DNA of 60,675 bases, taken from NCBI GenBank assembly GCA_902592445.1, contig CACJEN010000006.1, positions 1 through 60,675 of the forward strand. The letters are read 5' to 3'. The position numbers were made by a program, and so were the translations under genes. Of the stretch, positions 47,469 to 57,487 are shown one piece after another; position 1 is the stretch's first letter, and each line of letters opens with the position of its first letter. The DNA is from an uncultured Pelagibacteraceae bacterium. Lineage in GTDB: Bacteria; Pseudomonadota; Alphaproteobacteria; Pelagibacterales; Pelagibacteraceae. The notes beneath the pieces are model-generated. The model saw nothing but the letters and a program-made list of their open reading frames with translations. It did not search any database and was not told the DNA's origin.

Positions 47469-48458
47469 ATGGAATTCACTGCTGATATAAAAAAAGCAAC
47501 AAGCTCAATTTACGAGAAAGTACAAAAAAAAATTCCAGAAATAGAGTGGGCAACACATGCTCCATATATTTACAAAATTAATAAACTCAAAAAAGAAAAA
47601 AATGCTGTAATTTTAGCGCATAATTATCAAACACCAGAAATCTACCATGGTATTTCAGATTTTTCTGCGGACTCTTTAGCTTTAGCTGTTGAAGCAGCGA
47701 AAACAAAAGCTGATATAATTGTTATGTGCGGTGTTCATTTTATGGCTGAAACAGCAAAATTAATGAGCCCTGAAAAAAAAGTATTATTACCTGATATGGA
47801 AGCAGGATGTTCTTTATCTTCTTCTATTACAGGTGAAGACGTAAGAAAATTAAAAAAACAATATCCGGGTGTTCCGGTAGTTTCTTATGTAAATACTTCC
47901 GCTGAAGTAAAAGCTGAAACAGACGTATGTTGTACATCAGCAAATGCAGTTAAGATTGTAGAATCTCTTAATGTTAGAAAAGTTATATTTTTACCTGATG
48001 ACTTTTTAGCTAAATATGTTGCGTCACAAACTGATACTGAAATTATATCATGGAAAGGAACTTGTGAAGTTCATGAACAATTCAAAGATGAGGAAATTAA
48101 TGAAATAAGAAAAGCTAATCCTGGGATTAAAATAATTGCACATCCTGAGTGTCCTCCTGATGTTATTCAAGCGTCTGATTTTGCTGGGTCGACTAGCGGT
48201 ATGATTAAGTATGTGAGGGATAATCAACCAGAAAAAGTTATGATGGTTACTGAATGCTCAATGAGTGACAATGTCCAAATAGATAATCCAAATGTTGAAT
48301 TTATTAGACCATGCAATCTATGTCCTCATATGAAAAGAATTACGTTGCCTAAAATATTAAATTGTTTGGAAAATGAGTCTAATGAGCTTGTAATGGATGA
48401 TCAAACTATTGCGAAAGCAAGAAAATCTGTGGAAAGAATGGCAGAAATAGGCAGATAA
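47469..48458 (+). CDS. nadA: Quinolinate synthase
   Basis: 329 residues. Start region VILAHNYQTPEIYHGISDFSADS in its motif pieces AHNYQ and DSLALA, then three Fe-S ligand cysteines in IVMCGVHFMAETA, HPECPPDV and RPCNLCPHMKR. It condenses iminoaspartate with DHAP to quinolinate in NAD synthesis. It is followed by nadC after 5 nt; no nadB lies in the window, so the iminoaspartate source is encoded elsewhere. Confidence 0.96.
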   Translation: MEFTADIKKATSSIYEKVQKKIPEIEWATHAPYIYKINKLKKEKNAVILAHNYQTPEIYHGISDFSADSLALAVEAAKTKADIIVMCGVHFMAETAKLMSPEKKVLLPDMEAGCSLSSSITGEDVRKLKKQYPGVPVVSYVNTSAEVKAETDVCCTSANAVKIVESLNVRKVIFLPDDFLAKYVASQTDTEIISWKGTCEVHEQFKDEEINEIRKANPGIKIIAHPECPPDVIQASDFAGSTSGMIKYVRDNQPEKVMMVTECSMSDNVQIDNPNVEFIRPCNLCPHMKRITLPKILNCLENESNELVMDDQTIAKARKSVERMAEIGR

Positions 48459-48463
48459 AATCT

Positions 48464-49300
48464 GTGTCAAATATTCTATTAAGCAATCAATTTATTAAAT
48501 CTATATGTAAATTAGCTTTGAATGAAGATCTTTATCCTTCAGGTGATATAACTTCAGATCTTATAAATAATAACATCAATAAAAAAGTTAAAATGATAAG
48601 TAATCAAAGTGGTATAATTGGAGGTTTAGTATTTGCGAAAGAAACATTTAAATTAATTGATAAAAAAATAAAATTTATAATTAAAAAAAAAGAAGGCTCA
48701 TATATAAAAAAAGGTAATATCGTAGCAATAATAGAAGGTAATCTAAAGAATATACTAATAGGAGAAAGAGTTGCTTTAAACTTTGTTTCCCATATCTCGG
48801 GTATTGCATCAAAAACAAACAAATTTGTAAGACTAGCTGGAAAAAAAACTAAGGTATGTTGTACAAGAAAAACTATCCCAAATTTAAGAGTAATTCAAAA
48901 ATATGCGGTCAAATTAGGTGGAGGGATTAATCATCGATTTAATTTAAGTGATGAATTTTTAATTAAAGATAACCATCTAAGTTCGGAAAAGAATTTTGAA
49001 AATATTATTAAAAGTGCGATTAAAAATAAAAAAAGAAGAAAAATCACTGTAGAAGTTGATAATTTAAAACAATTACACAAAATATATGGACTAAAATTTG
49101 ATACAGTTTTGCTAGACAATATGAGTATTCAAAATCTTAAAAAGGCTGTTAAATTAGTTAAAAAAAAGTATACAACGGAAGCTTCGGGTGGCATTAATTT
49201 GAATAATATTAAAAAAATTGCATCAACTGGGGTTGATAGAGTTTCAATTGGAATGCTAACTCAAAGCGTTTCTGCAATTGATGTAAAACTAGAAGTATAA
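48464..49300 (+). CDS. nadC: Nicotinate-nucleotide pyrophosphorylase (quinolinate phosphoribosyltransferase)
   Basis: 278 residues with a GTG start at 48464, 5 nt after nadA. NEDLYPSGDITSDL, GERVALNFVSHISGIAS, CTRKTIPNLRVIQKYAV, GGGINHRFNLSDEFLIKDNH (in parts) and EASGGINLNNI are family motifs, including the Arg/Lys/His residues that bind quinolinate and PRPP. It turns quinolinate into nicotinate mononucleotide. It is Lys-rich and AT-rich compared with nadA. Confidence 0.95.
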   Translation: MSNILLSNQFIKSICKLALNEDLYPSGDITSDLINNNINKKVKMISNQSGIIGGLVFAKETFKLIDKKIKFIIKKKEGSYIKKGNIVAIIEGNLKNILIGERVALNFVSHISGIASKTNKFVRLAGKKTKVCCTRKTIPNLRVIQKYAVKLGGGINHRFNLSDEFLIKDNHLSSEKNFENIIKSAIKNKKRRKITVEVDNLKQLHKIYGLKFDTVLLDNMSIQNLKKAVKLVKKKYTTEASGGINLNNIKKIASTGVDRVSIGMLTQSVSAIDVKLEV

Positions 49301-49305
49301 TTTAT

Positions 49306-51963
49306 TTATTTTTTTAATTGCGCTTGAGCCGCAGCTAATCTTGCGATTGGAACCCTGTAAGGAGAACACGAGACATAGTTAAGTCCTATTTTAGCACAAA
49401 GATCAATACTTTTTGGGTCTCCTCCATGCTCTCCGCATATACCTAACTTTATTTTTTTATTTTGCATTCGCCCTTTTTTAGAAGCGATTTCAATTAAGTC
49501 TCCTACTCCATCGTCAATTGATACAAAAGGATCTATATCAAATATTTTATTTTCAATGTAATCATTTAGAAATTTGCCGCTATCGTCTCTGCTAATACCA
49601 AATGTGGTTTGCGTTAAATCATTAGTGCCAAAACTGAAAAATTCTGCATGTTTGGCAATATCATTTGCTTTTATCGCAGCTCTAGGCAATTCAATCATTG
49701 TACCTACCAAAAAATTTAGCTTTGTTTTATTTTCACTCTCAACTTGATTCGCAATTCTTACAACTAAATCTTTCATAATTTTTATTTCAGCCTCTGTTGA
49801 AACTAAAGGTATCATTATTTCTGGTATTATTGATTTAACTTTTTGTTTTTTGCATTGAACTAAAGCTTCAAAAATTGCTCTACACTGCATTTCATAAATT
49901 TCAGGAAAAGATATTCCAAGCCTACAACCTCTGTGCCCAAGCATTGGATTTTGTTCATGAAGTTCGGATATTCTTCCCTCTAATTCCTTAATTGGAATAT
50001 TTAATGAGCTTGCAACTTCAGCTATTTCCTTGTCTGTTCTTGGTAAAAATTCATGTAATGGGGGGTCTAATAATCTAACTGTTACTGGCAAACCATTCAT
50101 AATTTTGAAAATATCAATAAAATCTTTTTTCTGATGTGGTAATAATTTAGAAAGTGCTAATAATCTATCATCTTTAGTTTTTGATAGTATCATTTCTCTA
50201 ACTGATAATATTCTCTCTTCGTCGAAAAACATATGCTCAGTTCTACATAAACCAATTCCTTCTGCTCCAAAGTCTCTTGCTGTTTTGCTATCAACAGGTG
50301 TCTCTGAATTTGTTCGTATTTTTAGTTTTCTATAATTGTCAGCCCAATTCATAAGCTTAGAAAATTCTCCTGAAATTTCTGGCTTAACAGTTTTCACTTC
50401 ACCTAGAATTATCCTACCAGTAGATCCATCAATAGTGATTAGATCTCCTTCTTTTATTTCTCTGTCTTGAACTTTGAATAATTTTTTCTCATAATCAATT
50501 TCGATTTCACTAGAGCCTGATACACAAGGTCTTCCCATTCCTCTAGCCACTACAGCTGCATGACTGGTCATACCTCCTCTTGCAGTTAATATGCCTTTAG
50601 CAGCATGCATGCCATGAATGTCTTCGGGTGAAGTTTCAACTCGAACTAATATAGTATTTTGCATTGATGCGTTTAGCCTTTCAGCATCATCTGATGAAAA
50701 TACCACTTTGCCACTTGCTGCACCAGGTGATGCCGGCAATCCCTTTGCAATTATTTCTATATTTGATTTTTCATCTAAAGTTGGATGAAGCAAAGTATCT
50801 AAAGAATTTGGTTCAACTCTCAATACTGCCTCTTTTTTTGATATTAAATTTTCTTTAACCATATCAACAGCAATTTTTACAGCTGACTTGGCTGTTCTTT
50901 TTCCTGATCTAGTTTGAAGCATCCAAAGTTTTTTATTTTCAACTGTAAATTCAACATCCTGCATATCTTTGTAATGTTTCTCAAGTTTATTTAATATTTT
51001 TTTTAATTCTTTGTATACGATGGGCATAGACTCTTCCATTGACGGTAAGCTTTCATTTGAGGCTATTCTTGCTTTTCTAGTTATGTGTTGTGGCGTTCTT
51101 GTTCCTGCAACAACATCCTCTCCCTGTGCATTAATTAAATACTCCCCGTATATCTGGTGGTTGCCATTGGATGGATTCCTTGTAAACACCACTCCTGTTG
51201 CGCAATCATTGCCCATGTTTCCAAAAACCATTGACTGAACATTAACTGCTGTGCCCCACTCTGATGGAATTTGATTTAACTTTCTATAAACTTGAGCTCT
51301 ATGACTTTCCCAAGATAAAAAAACTGCACTAATTGCCCCAAACAATTGCTCTCTTACATTTTGAGGAAATTCTTTATTTGTTTTTTTCTTAACAATATTT
51401 TTAAAATCTTTTATTAATCCATCCCAATCATTCTCATCCAATTCTGTATCTAACAAGACGCCTTTTGTTAATTTATAATTTTCGATTAATTCCTCAAAAT
51501 TATAATTCTCAACTCCTAATACTACATTTGAATACATTTGAATAAAGCGTCTATAGCTATCTTTTGCAAAACGCATATTTGAAGTTCTATTTGCAAGAGC
51601 GTGGACCGTTTCATCATTAAGTCCTAAATTTAGAATAGTATCCATCATGCCTGGCATTGAAACTCTTGCTCCAGACCTTACTGAAACTAATAACGGATTA
51701 TTCAAATCTCCAAACTTTTTTCCAGTGTCTTTCTCAATATTTTTTAACTCTTTATCAATCTCCCCTAAAATTTTATGATTTATTTTTTTGTTGTTTTTAT
51801 AAAATAACTCGCAAACTTTTGTGGAGATTGTAAAACCTGGTGGTACTGGCAAGCCCATTCTGCCCATTTCAGATAAATTTGCACCTTTTCCACCTAAAAT
51901 ATTTTTTGAGAAGTTTATTTTATTGGAAATTTTAGATTTAAAATTAAATATGTATTTTTTCAT
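49306..51963 (-). CDS. ppdK: Pyruvate phosphate dikinase
   Basis: 885 residues, typical. ATP-grasp domain with GGKGANLSEMGRMGLPVPPGF (in pieces), catalytic His in GGMTSHAAVVARGMG, and PEP-binding barrel ending KLGICGEHGGDP with the catalytic Cys. It interconverts pyruvate and PEP using ATP/Pi and pyrophosphate-linked chemistry, allowing gluconeogenic flow or reversible glycolysis. It overlaps glyS by 1 nt (TAATG), an unusual pairing with a tRNA synthetase. Confidence 0.97.
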   Translation of the reverse strand: MKKYIFNFKSKISNKINFSKNILGGKGANLSEMGRMGLPVPPGFTISTKVCELFYKNNKKINHKILGEIDKELKNIEKDTGKKFGDLNNPLLVSVRSGARVSMPGMMDTILNLGLNDETVHALANRTSNMRFAKDSYRRFIQMYSNVVLGVENYNFEELIENYKLTKGVLLDTELDENDWDGLIKDFKNIVKKKTNKEFPQNVREQLFGAISAVFLSWESHRAQVYRKLNQIPSEWGTAVNVQSMVFGNMGNDCATGVVFTRNPSNGNHQIYGEYLINAQGEDVVAGTRTPQHITRKARIASNESLPSMEESMPIVYKELKKILNKLEKHYKDMQDVEFTVENKKLWMLQTRSGKRTAKSAVKIAVDMVKENLISKKEAVLRVEPNSLDTLLHPTLDEKSNIEIIAKGLPASPGAASGKVVFSSDDAERLNASMQNTILVRVETSPEDIHGMHAAKGILTARGGMTSHAAVVARGMGRPCVSGSSEIEIDYEKKLFKVQDREIKEGDLITIDGSTGRIILGEVKTVKPEISGEFSKLMNWADNYRKLKIRTNSETPVDSKTARDFGAEGIGLCRTEHMFFDEERILSVREMILSKTKDDRLLALSKLLPHQKKDFIDIFKIMNGLPVTVRLLDPPLHEFLPRTDKEIAEVASSLNIPIKELEGRISELHEQNPMLGHRGCRLGISFPEIYEMQCRAIFEALVQCKKQKVKSIIPEIMIPLVSTEAEIKIMKDLVVRIANQVESENKTKLNFLVGTMIELPRAAIKANDIAKHAEFFSFGTNDLTQTTFGISRDDSGKFLNDYIENKIFDIDPFVSIDDGVGDLIEIASKKGRMQNKKIKLGICGEHGGDPKSIDLCAKIGLNYVSCSPYRVPIARLAAAQAQLKK

Positions 51964-54026
51964 TAACCATCTATTTTTGAAAAATTGAAATAGTTATTAA
52001 AACTTTTACATAACATTGATAAAAGTTCTAGTCTGTTTTTTTTAATTGTTTCATCATTATCATTTACAATAACGTTTTCAAAAAAATCGTTAACTTCTGA
52101 TTTACAAAATGAAAGTGTTTTCAAAGTTTCTTCATAATTTTCATCTCTACCTACACTCGAATAATATTTTTTGATTTCGTGTATTTTTTTATAAAGATTT
52201 TTTTCATGATCATTTTTAAATAAACCTGGATCAACGTTGCCATTAAAATTTGATAAATTTTTATTTTCGTTTAGTAGAATACTTGCTGACCTTTTGTAAA
52301 TAGCAATGACATCTTTCCCAAAATCTTTATTTATGCTTTTATTTAAAACGTATGCTTTTTTATAAACTTTTAATAATTCATCAAGTGGAAAATTATAACT
52401 TGCACTTTCTATAATATCATTTCTAATTTGTTTTTCTTTAAGATAGTTCTTTACCCTTTCATATAGAAAATCCCCAAGTTCCAAGTTCAATTTCTTTAAA
52501 TCAAATTCAAAGCCTTGCTCTTTGTAAAACATGCAAGAATAATTTATTAAATCTCTAAGTTTTACCTTCAGATTATTTTCAATTATTAATCGTAGCACGC
52601 TGATTGCTGTTCTTCTTATGGCATAAGGATCTTTTGAGCTGGAGGGCTTTAGATTAATTCCAAAAAAACCAACTAATGAGTCAATTTTATCACTAAGTGA
52701 TAAAGCTATACTATAAATTTTCTTAGGCAATTTACTATCCATACCAATAGGATAATAATGCTCTGCTACAGCTAAACTGACATCTTTTTCAAAGCCTTGT
52801 GATTCTGCAAAATAACCTCCCATCACACCTTGAAGCTCAGGAAATTCACCCACTAAGTCTGACATTAAATCAACTTTACAAATTGTTGATGCTATTTCTA
52901 TTTTTTCTTTACTAATCATAAATTCATCAGATATTAGACCGCTGAGTTTTCGCATTCTTTGAACCTTATCAAAATAGGTTCCTAGACCTTTGAAGTAATT
53001 GACATTTTTTAATTTTTTCACCTGCTTAACTAAATTTTGAGATTTGTTTTTATTCCAAAAAAATTCTGCATCACTCAATCTAGCGTCAATAACTCTTTCA
53101 TTTCCTGACTTAATAAGTCCTTTTTTATCGTTCGCATCTGAGATTACAAAAAATAAGTTTGTTAAATTTTCTTTTTCGTCAAAAGTCGGTATATATTTTT
53201 GGTGTGATTGCATTGTAATAATTAATATCTCTTTAGGTATGTTTAGAAATCTTTTATCAAACTCACAAATTAATACTCTTGGCTTTTCAACTATATTTGT
53301 GATTTCATTTAATAAACTTTCACTTGTATTTATTATAATATTTTTGTTGTAAGACAACTTTAGTAATTCTGAATTTATGAAATCCTTTCTTTTTTCGTGG
53401 TCAATAATTACTCCTTTAGTTTTAAAAAATTTTAAATATTGATCGAAGTTATTAAATGACTTAGTTTTTTCTTCTAGATCTTTTTCTATAAAAGTGAGAC
53501 TAGAACTTTTCAGGTGCTTAAAATCAAATTCAAGTTTTCTACCATCAAATATTGATAGAATAGATTTCAATGGCCTACCCCAAAGAAGGGTATATTCCCC
53601 CCATTTCATTGATTTTTCCCATTTAATTTCAAACAGAATGTGAGGAAGATTTTCTCTCAACATTTTATAAAGACTTATCTTATTTTGTGGCCTCTCATAA
53701 AAATAAAATTCTCCCTTTTCAGTTTTTTTTTTATATAGCTTATTTTTTTTTATTTGATTAGAATTTAAAAAACCATCTAATGCTTTATCTGGTGCATTTA
53801 TACTTGGACCTTTTACTTCTTTAGATTTGAACAAAACTTCTTTTGGAAGGCCTTTGACATTAATTGCAATCCTGTTTGGTGTTGAAAAAATTCTAATTTC
53901 ACCTTTATATTTTACACCATGCTGTTCAAAAAAATTTGAAAAAATTTCTTTTAATTGTTCTCTTACTTTGATTTGTAATTTTGCTGGAACTTCTTCGCTA
54001 AATAGTTCAATAAATAATTCAGACAC
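51963..54026 (-). CDS. glyS: Glycyl-tRNA synthetase beta subunit
   Basis: 687 residues. Starts LFIELFSEEVPAKLQIKV, the GlyS signature (E.F.EE.P), and has MQSHQKYIPTFD, DLMSDLVGEFPELQGVMG and SKDPYAIRRTAISVLRL, all typical. The C-terminal DALR-like anticodon-binding region is present. With GlyQ it forms the alpha2beta2 enzyme. It begins 1 nt after glyQ. Confidence 0.97.
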   Translation of the reverse strand: MSELFIELFSEEVPAKLQIKVREQLKEIFSNFFEQHGVKYKGEIRIFSTPNRIAINVKGLPKEVLFKSKEVKGPSINAPDKALDGFLNSNQIKKNKLYKKKTEKGEFYFYERPQNKISLYKMLRENLPHILFEIKWEKSMKWGEYTLLWGRPLKSILSIFDGRKLEFDFKHLKSSSLTFIEKDLEEKTKSFNNFDQYLKFFKTKGVIIDHEKRKDFINSELLKLSYNKNIIINTSESLLNEITNIVEKPRVLICEFDKRFLNIPKEILIITMQSHQKYIPTFDEKENLTNLFFVISDANDKKGLIKSGNERVIDARLSDAEFFWNKNKSQNLVKQVKKLKNVNYFKGLGTYFDKVQRMRKLSGLISDEFMISKEKIEIASTICKVDLMSDLVGEFPELQGVMGGYFAESQGFEKDVSLAVAEHYYPIGMDSKLPKKIYSIALSLSDKIDSLVGFFGINLKPSSSKDPYAIRRTAISVLRLIIENNLKVKLRDLINYSCMFYKEQGFEFDLKKLNLELGDFLYERVKNYLKEKQIRNDIIESASYNFPLDELLKVYKKAYVLNKSINKDFGKDVIAIYKRSASILLNENKNLSNFNGNVDPGLFKNDHEKNLYKKIHEIKKYYSSVGRDENYEETLKTLSFCKSEVNDFFENVIVNDNDETIKKNRLELLSMLCKSFNNYFNFSKIDG

Positions 54027-54027
54027 T

Positions 54028-54912
54028 TTAACTCTGACTTTCTATCCAAATTTTTCCAATCTCTTTGGTTAAATCTCGAATTCTTGAAATATATTCTGCT
54101 CGTTGCGCAACGCTTATAACGCCTCTGGCATCTAGAATATTAAATACATGACTCGATTTTAAACATTGATCATAAGCAGGAAGAGAAATTTTATTTTCAA
54201 TCATCGATTTCGCCTCACTTTCTAACATATCAAAAATTTTAAAAAGTTTTTCAGTATTTGCGTATTCAAAATTGTATGCTGAAAATTCCTTTTCAGCTTG
54301 ATGGAAGACATCTTTATAAAGAATTCCATCATTATTCCATTCAAGTTCAAAAACATTTTTTTTGTTTTGTATAAACATACATAATCTTTCTAATCCATAA
54401 GTAATTTCAACAGAAATAGGATCACATTCAACTCCTGCCATTTGTTGAAAGTAAGTAAACTGTGTTACTTCCATACCATCACACCAAACTTCCCATCCAA
54501 GTCCAGCCGCTCCTAAAGTAGGGCTTTCCCAGTCATCCTCTACAAATCTTATATCGTGCTCTTCGTGTTTTATTCCAATTGATGCAATACTATTAAGGTA
54601 AAGTTTTTTTATATTTTTTGGAGAAGGTTTTATTAAAACCTGGAATTGATAATAGTGCTGGAGCCTATTTGGGTTTTCTCCATATCTTCCATCTGTAGGT
54701 CTTCTAGATGGTTGAACATACGCTGTTTTCCATGGCTTCTTTCCCAAAGATCTCAATGTTGTTGCTGGATGAAATGTTCCAGCTCCAACCTCAACATCAT
54801 AGGGTTGTAAAATAATACATCCTTGTTTTGCCCAAAATTTTTGTAAACTAAATATTGTATCTTGAAATGATAAAATTTTTTCTTTTTTCAATTTAGGTTT
54901 TTTAGAAACCAT
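54028..54912 (-). CDS. glyQ: Glycyl-tRNA synthetase alpha subunit
   Basis: 294 residues. [24 protein letters not shown] (in pieces), [20 protein letters not shown] and [18 protein letters not shown] are the class II catalytic motifs of the bacterial heterotetrameric enzyme. It overlaps the end of sppA by 11 nt, so it is cotranscribed with it. No T-box or other leader structure is present between them. Confidence 0.97.
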   Translation of the reverse strand: MVSKKPKLKKEKILSFQDTIFSLQKFWAKQGCIILQPYDVEVGAGTFHPATTLRSLGKKPWKTAYVQPSRRPTDGRYGENPNRLQHYYQFQVLIKPSPKNIKKLYLNSIASIGIKHEEHDIRFVEDDWESPTLGAAGLGWEVWCDGMEVTQFTYFQQMAGVECDPISVEITYGLERLCMFIQNKKNVFELEWNNDGILYKDVFHQAEKEFSAYNFEYANTEKLFKIFDMLESEAKSMIENKISLPAYDQCLKSSHVFNILDARGVISVAQRAEYISRIRDLTKEIGKIWIESQS

Positions 54913-55712
54913 ATTTTTGCCAAATAGATCTCTCTTCGATCAGGTTCAAAATTTTATCTGCTTGATTTTCTGAAGAAGATAATTTTTTTGCAAGCCACCC
55001 TTTACTTTTCTCAAAAATTTTCACTTCTACATCTTCACCAAATTTTTCTCTTAGAATTTGTTCAGAATTGCCTAAACCATCAATTAAACCAAGATCCTTA
55101 GATTTTTTTCCTGACCAAAATTCTCCTGAAAATAATTCAACCCCAATCTCTTTTTTCAACTTTGTCTTTCTGCTTTCCTCAACTACATCAATAAATTCTT
55201 GATGAAGTTCTAATTGTATATTCTTTAACCTTTTTATATCTTCTTCTTTTTCATCTAGAAATGGATCGAGTGTACTTTTATTTTTTCCAGCAGTATAAAC
55301 TCTTCTTTGGACTCCAATTTTTTGAATAAGATCTTTAAATCCAAATGAAGAATAAATAACTCCAATAGAACCAATTATTGAACTAGGATTTGCATATATT
55401 TCATCTCCAGAACAGGCAATTAAGTAGCCACCAGAAGCCGCAACATCCTCCGCAAATACAATCACTTTTTTTTTTATATTTGTTTGCCTGATTTCTAATT
55501 AGTTTGTAAATTAAGTGTGACTGAACTGGTGATCCGCCTGGAGAATTAATTGTTATTGCTACTGCTTGGGCTTTTTTCAATGAAAAAGCTTTTTTTATAA
55601 TTTCCTCTTGGCTCGAATAATCAATCCCCTGTTTAAATTTTCCAACATTTCCAATAACACCAGATAGCCTGATATGGCTAACAATTTTTTTTTTTTTGAA
55701 AAAGGAAAACAT
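54902..55712 (-). CDS. sppA: Signal peptide peptidase SppA-like, interrupted by a frameshift at an A10 tract
   Basis: About 270 residues if the frame is restored. The first part (55712 to 55476) has RLSGVIGN and [20 protein letters not shown], the S49 oxyanion/strand motifs. After ten A bases (55466-55475) the frame is off by one and the rest, [15 protein letters not shown] with the catalytic Ser, [12 protein letters not shown] and [12 protein letters not shown] with the likely catalytic Lys, continues in another phase; nine A would join them exactly. It cleaves leftover signal peptides in the membrane, although this short form lacks a clear N-terminal anchor. A second tract of 13 A (55685-55697) lies in frame near the start. 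Sequencing error, true loss or slippage rescue are all possible. Confidence 0.88.
55466..55475 (-). other. A10 tract at the sppA frame change
   Basis: Ten consecutive A on the coding strand sit exactly where the SppA frame shifts (TAT-A10-GTG). Loss of one A restores a continuous S49 protein. Runs like this are hot spots for RNA polymerase slippage and for sequencing error. Confidence 0.9.
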
Positions 55713-55715
55713 AAA

Positions 55716-55779
55716 TATGCTTATTAAAAATTTTGATATTAATAAAGCATACTTATAGTTGAAGAAATAGGTGCGTCAA
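55716..55779 (-). promoter_or_regulatory. Predicted sppA promoter with a leader inverted repeat
   Basis: On the minus strand TTGACG (55774-55779), a 16-nt spacer and TATAAG (55752-55757). The start would be near 55745, inside an inverted repeat TATGCTTATTA/TAATAAAGCATA (55716-55751, one bulged A) that fills the leader before the ATG at 55712. It could be an operator or a leader hairpin. Confidence 0.4.
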
Positions 55780-55821
55780 TTGATAAGTATTATAATAAAC
55801 TTAATGTAATATTTTCAATCT

Positions 55822-56835
55822 ATGGGATCTGTAGTTCAATTAAAAAAGACGATTAACAACTCATATTCGGACTTACTTAAGTCTGTTGAGGACAAACTTA
55901 TACTGGTCAATGAAAAAATATCATCAAAATTAACAAGTAAAGTTGATTTGATTCAAAATATGACAGACTATCATCTGGATACAGGTGGAAAGAAATTAAG
56001 AGCCCTTTTAACTTTATCTAGTTCAAAACTTTGTGGATACTCAAAAGGTGGTAGAGATATAAACCTTGCAGCATGTGTAGAATTAATTCACGCTGCAACC
56101 TTAATGCATGATGATGTTATTGATAACGCACTTGTTAGAAGAAATAAAGAAACACTCAATACTATCTGGGGAAACAAATCCTCTATTTTAGTTGGAGATT
56201 ATCTGCTTAGCAGATGTTTCGAAATGATGGTAGAAGATGGAAGTCTTGAAATTTTAAAATTACTTTCCTCTACTTCGTCAGAAATTGCACAAGGAGAAGT
56301 GTTACAACTTCAGCATCACGGAGAGATAGATATGCTAGAAGAAACATACCTAAAAATTATCTCTTTGAAAACTGCAGCACTTTTTTCTGCATCTACTAAA
56401 GTTGGGGCAATATTGGCAAATAGAGATAATAAATATAAAGAAGCTCTAGAGTTTTATGGAAAAAATTTAGGTCTTACATTTCAAATAGCAGATGATGCTT
56501 TAGATTATAATTCAGAACTTAAATTATTTGGAAAAAAAATAGGTAATGATTTTTATGAAGGAAAAATTACTTTACCAATAATATTGTTATATCAAAGATG
56601 TTCGAGTGAAGAAAAAAAAAATCTAAAAAAATTGTTTGAAAAACAAAATAGAGATGAAAATGAATTTAAAAATACTCTTGAGAAAATAAAAAAATATAAG
56701 ATTATAAATGAGTGCTATAAAAAAGCTGAATATTTTATAAACTTAGCATCTAACTCATTGTCAATCTTTGAGGAAAACCAAGATAAAAATATTCTTAAAA
56801 ATTTGACATCATTTAGTTTAGAAAGAAATTTTTAA
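55822..56835 (+). CDS. ispB: Long-chain polyprenyl diphosphate synthase (octaprenyl/decaprenyl type)
   Basis: 337 residues. First Asp-rich motif in LMHDDVIDNALVRR, second in FQIADDALDYNSEL, with GGKKLRALL and EGKITLPIILLY around them. Small residues before the first motif (IHAATL) leave a deep pocket, so a long-chain product for the ubiquinone side chain is likely. The start is the ATG at 55822; a perfect TATAAT lies upstream (55790 area) but without a clear -35. Divergent from sppA, convergent with pdxH (4-nt overlap). Confidence 0.93.
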   Translation: MGSVVQLKKTINNSYSDLLKSVEDKLILVNEKISSKLTSKVDLIQNMTDYHLDTGGKKLRALLTLSSSKLCGYSKGGRDINLAACVELIHAATLMHDDVIDNALVRRNKETLNTIWGNKSSILVGDYLLSRCFEMMVEDGSLEILKLLSSTSSEIAQGEVLQLQHHGEIDMLEETYLKIISLKTAALFSASTKVGAILANRDNKYKEALEFYGKNLGLTFQIADDALDYNSELKLFGKKIGNDFYEGKITLPIILLYQRCSSEEKKNLKKLFEKQNRDENEFKNTLEKIKKYKIINECYKKAEYFINLASNSLSIFEENQDKNILKNLTSFSLERNF

Positions 56836-57455
56836 GGAGATAATAAAATCTTTTTCCAATCTTTTTTTTCTTTAACATATTTCAGTCTCTCGTGTATTCT
56901 AAATTCACCATCTAGCCAGAATTCTATTGACCTTGGCTTCAACCGCCATCCTGACCAATGTTTTGGTCTTGGAACATTATTTTGTTCAGGATATTTGGAT
57001 TTAAAGTTTCTAATCGATTCTGTAAGCTCTTTTCGATTTGAAATTTCTGAACTTTGATTTGATGCCCATGCACCGATTCTGCTTTCATATTTTCTTGAGG
57101 AATAATATTCGTCTGCCTCGGCATCAGAAACTTGTTCTGCTGCACCTTCGATCCTTATTTGCCTAAGTAAACTTTTCCAATGAAAACACATCGATATATT
57201 TGGATTTTTTTTAATAGCTGATCCTTTAGCACTGTTAAAATTTGTATAAAATACAAATCCTGTTTCATTAAAATCTTTTAACAAAACCATTCTGACCGAA
57301 GTGTATCCACGGTCATCTGATGTGCCTAGTGCAACTGCATTTGGGTCATTTAACTCTGTTTTTTTTGCTTCATCGAACCATTCCTTAAATAAATCAAATG
57401 GATTATTTTTTTCGCCAAAACATATATCTAGACCAAAAGAGTTTTTTTCGTTCAT
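56832..57455 (-). CDS. pdxH: Pyridoxamine/pyridoxine 5'-phosphate oxidase
   Basis: About 207 residues from the ATG at 57453-57455 (MNEKNSFGL). Thirteen more open codons upstream ([10 protein letters not shown]) lack any family resemblance. FMN-binding segments TSVRMVLLKDFNETGFVFYTN (in pieces) and the C-terminal WRLKPRSIEFW ... RIHERLKY are diagnostic. It makes pyridoxal 5'-phosphate. It stands divergent from aroC, 32 nt apart. Confidence 0.94.
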   Translation of the reverse strand: MNEKNSFGLDICFGEKNNPFDLFKEWFDEAKKTELNDPNAVALGTSDDRGYTSVRMVLLKDFNETGFVFYTNFNSAKGSAIKKNPNISMCFHWKSLLRQIRIEGAAEQVSDAEADEYYSSRKYESRIGAWASNQSSEISNRKELTESIRNFKSKYPEQNNVPRPKHWSGWRLKPRSIEFWLDGEFRIHERLKYVKEKKDWKKILLSP

Positions 57456-57487
57456 AATTTTAACAAAATAACTTATATAATAAATAT

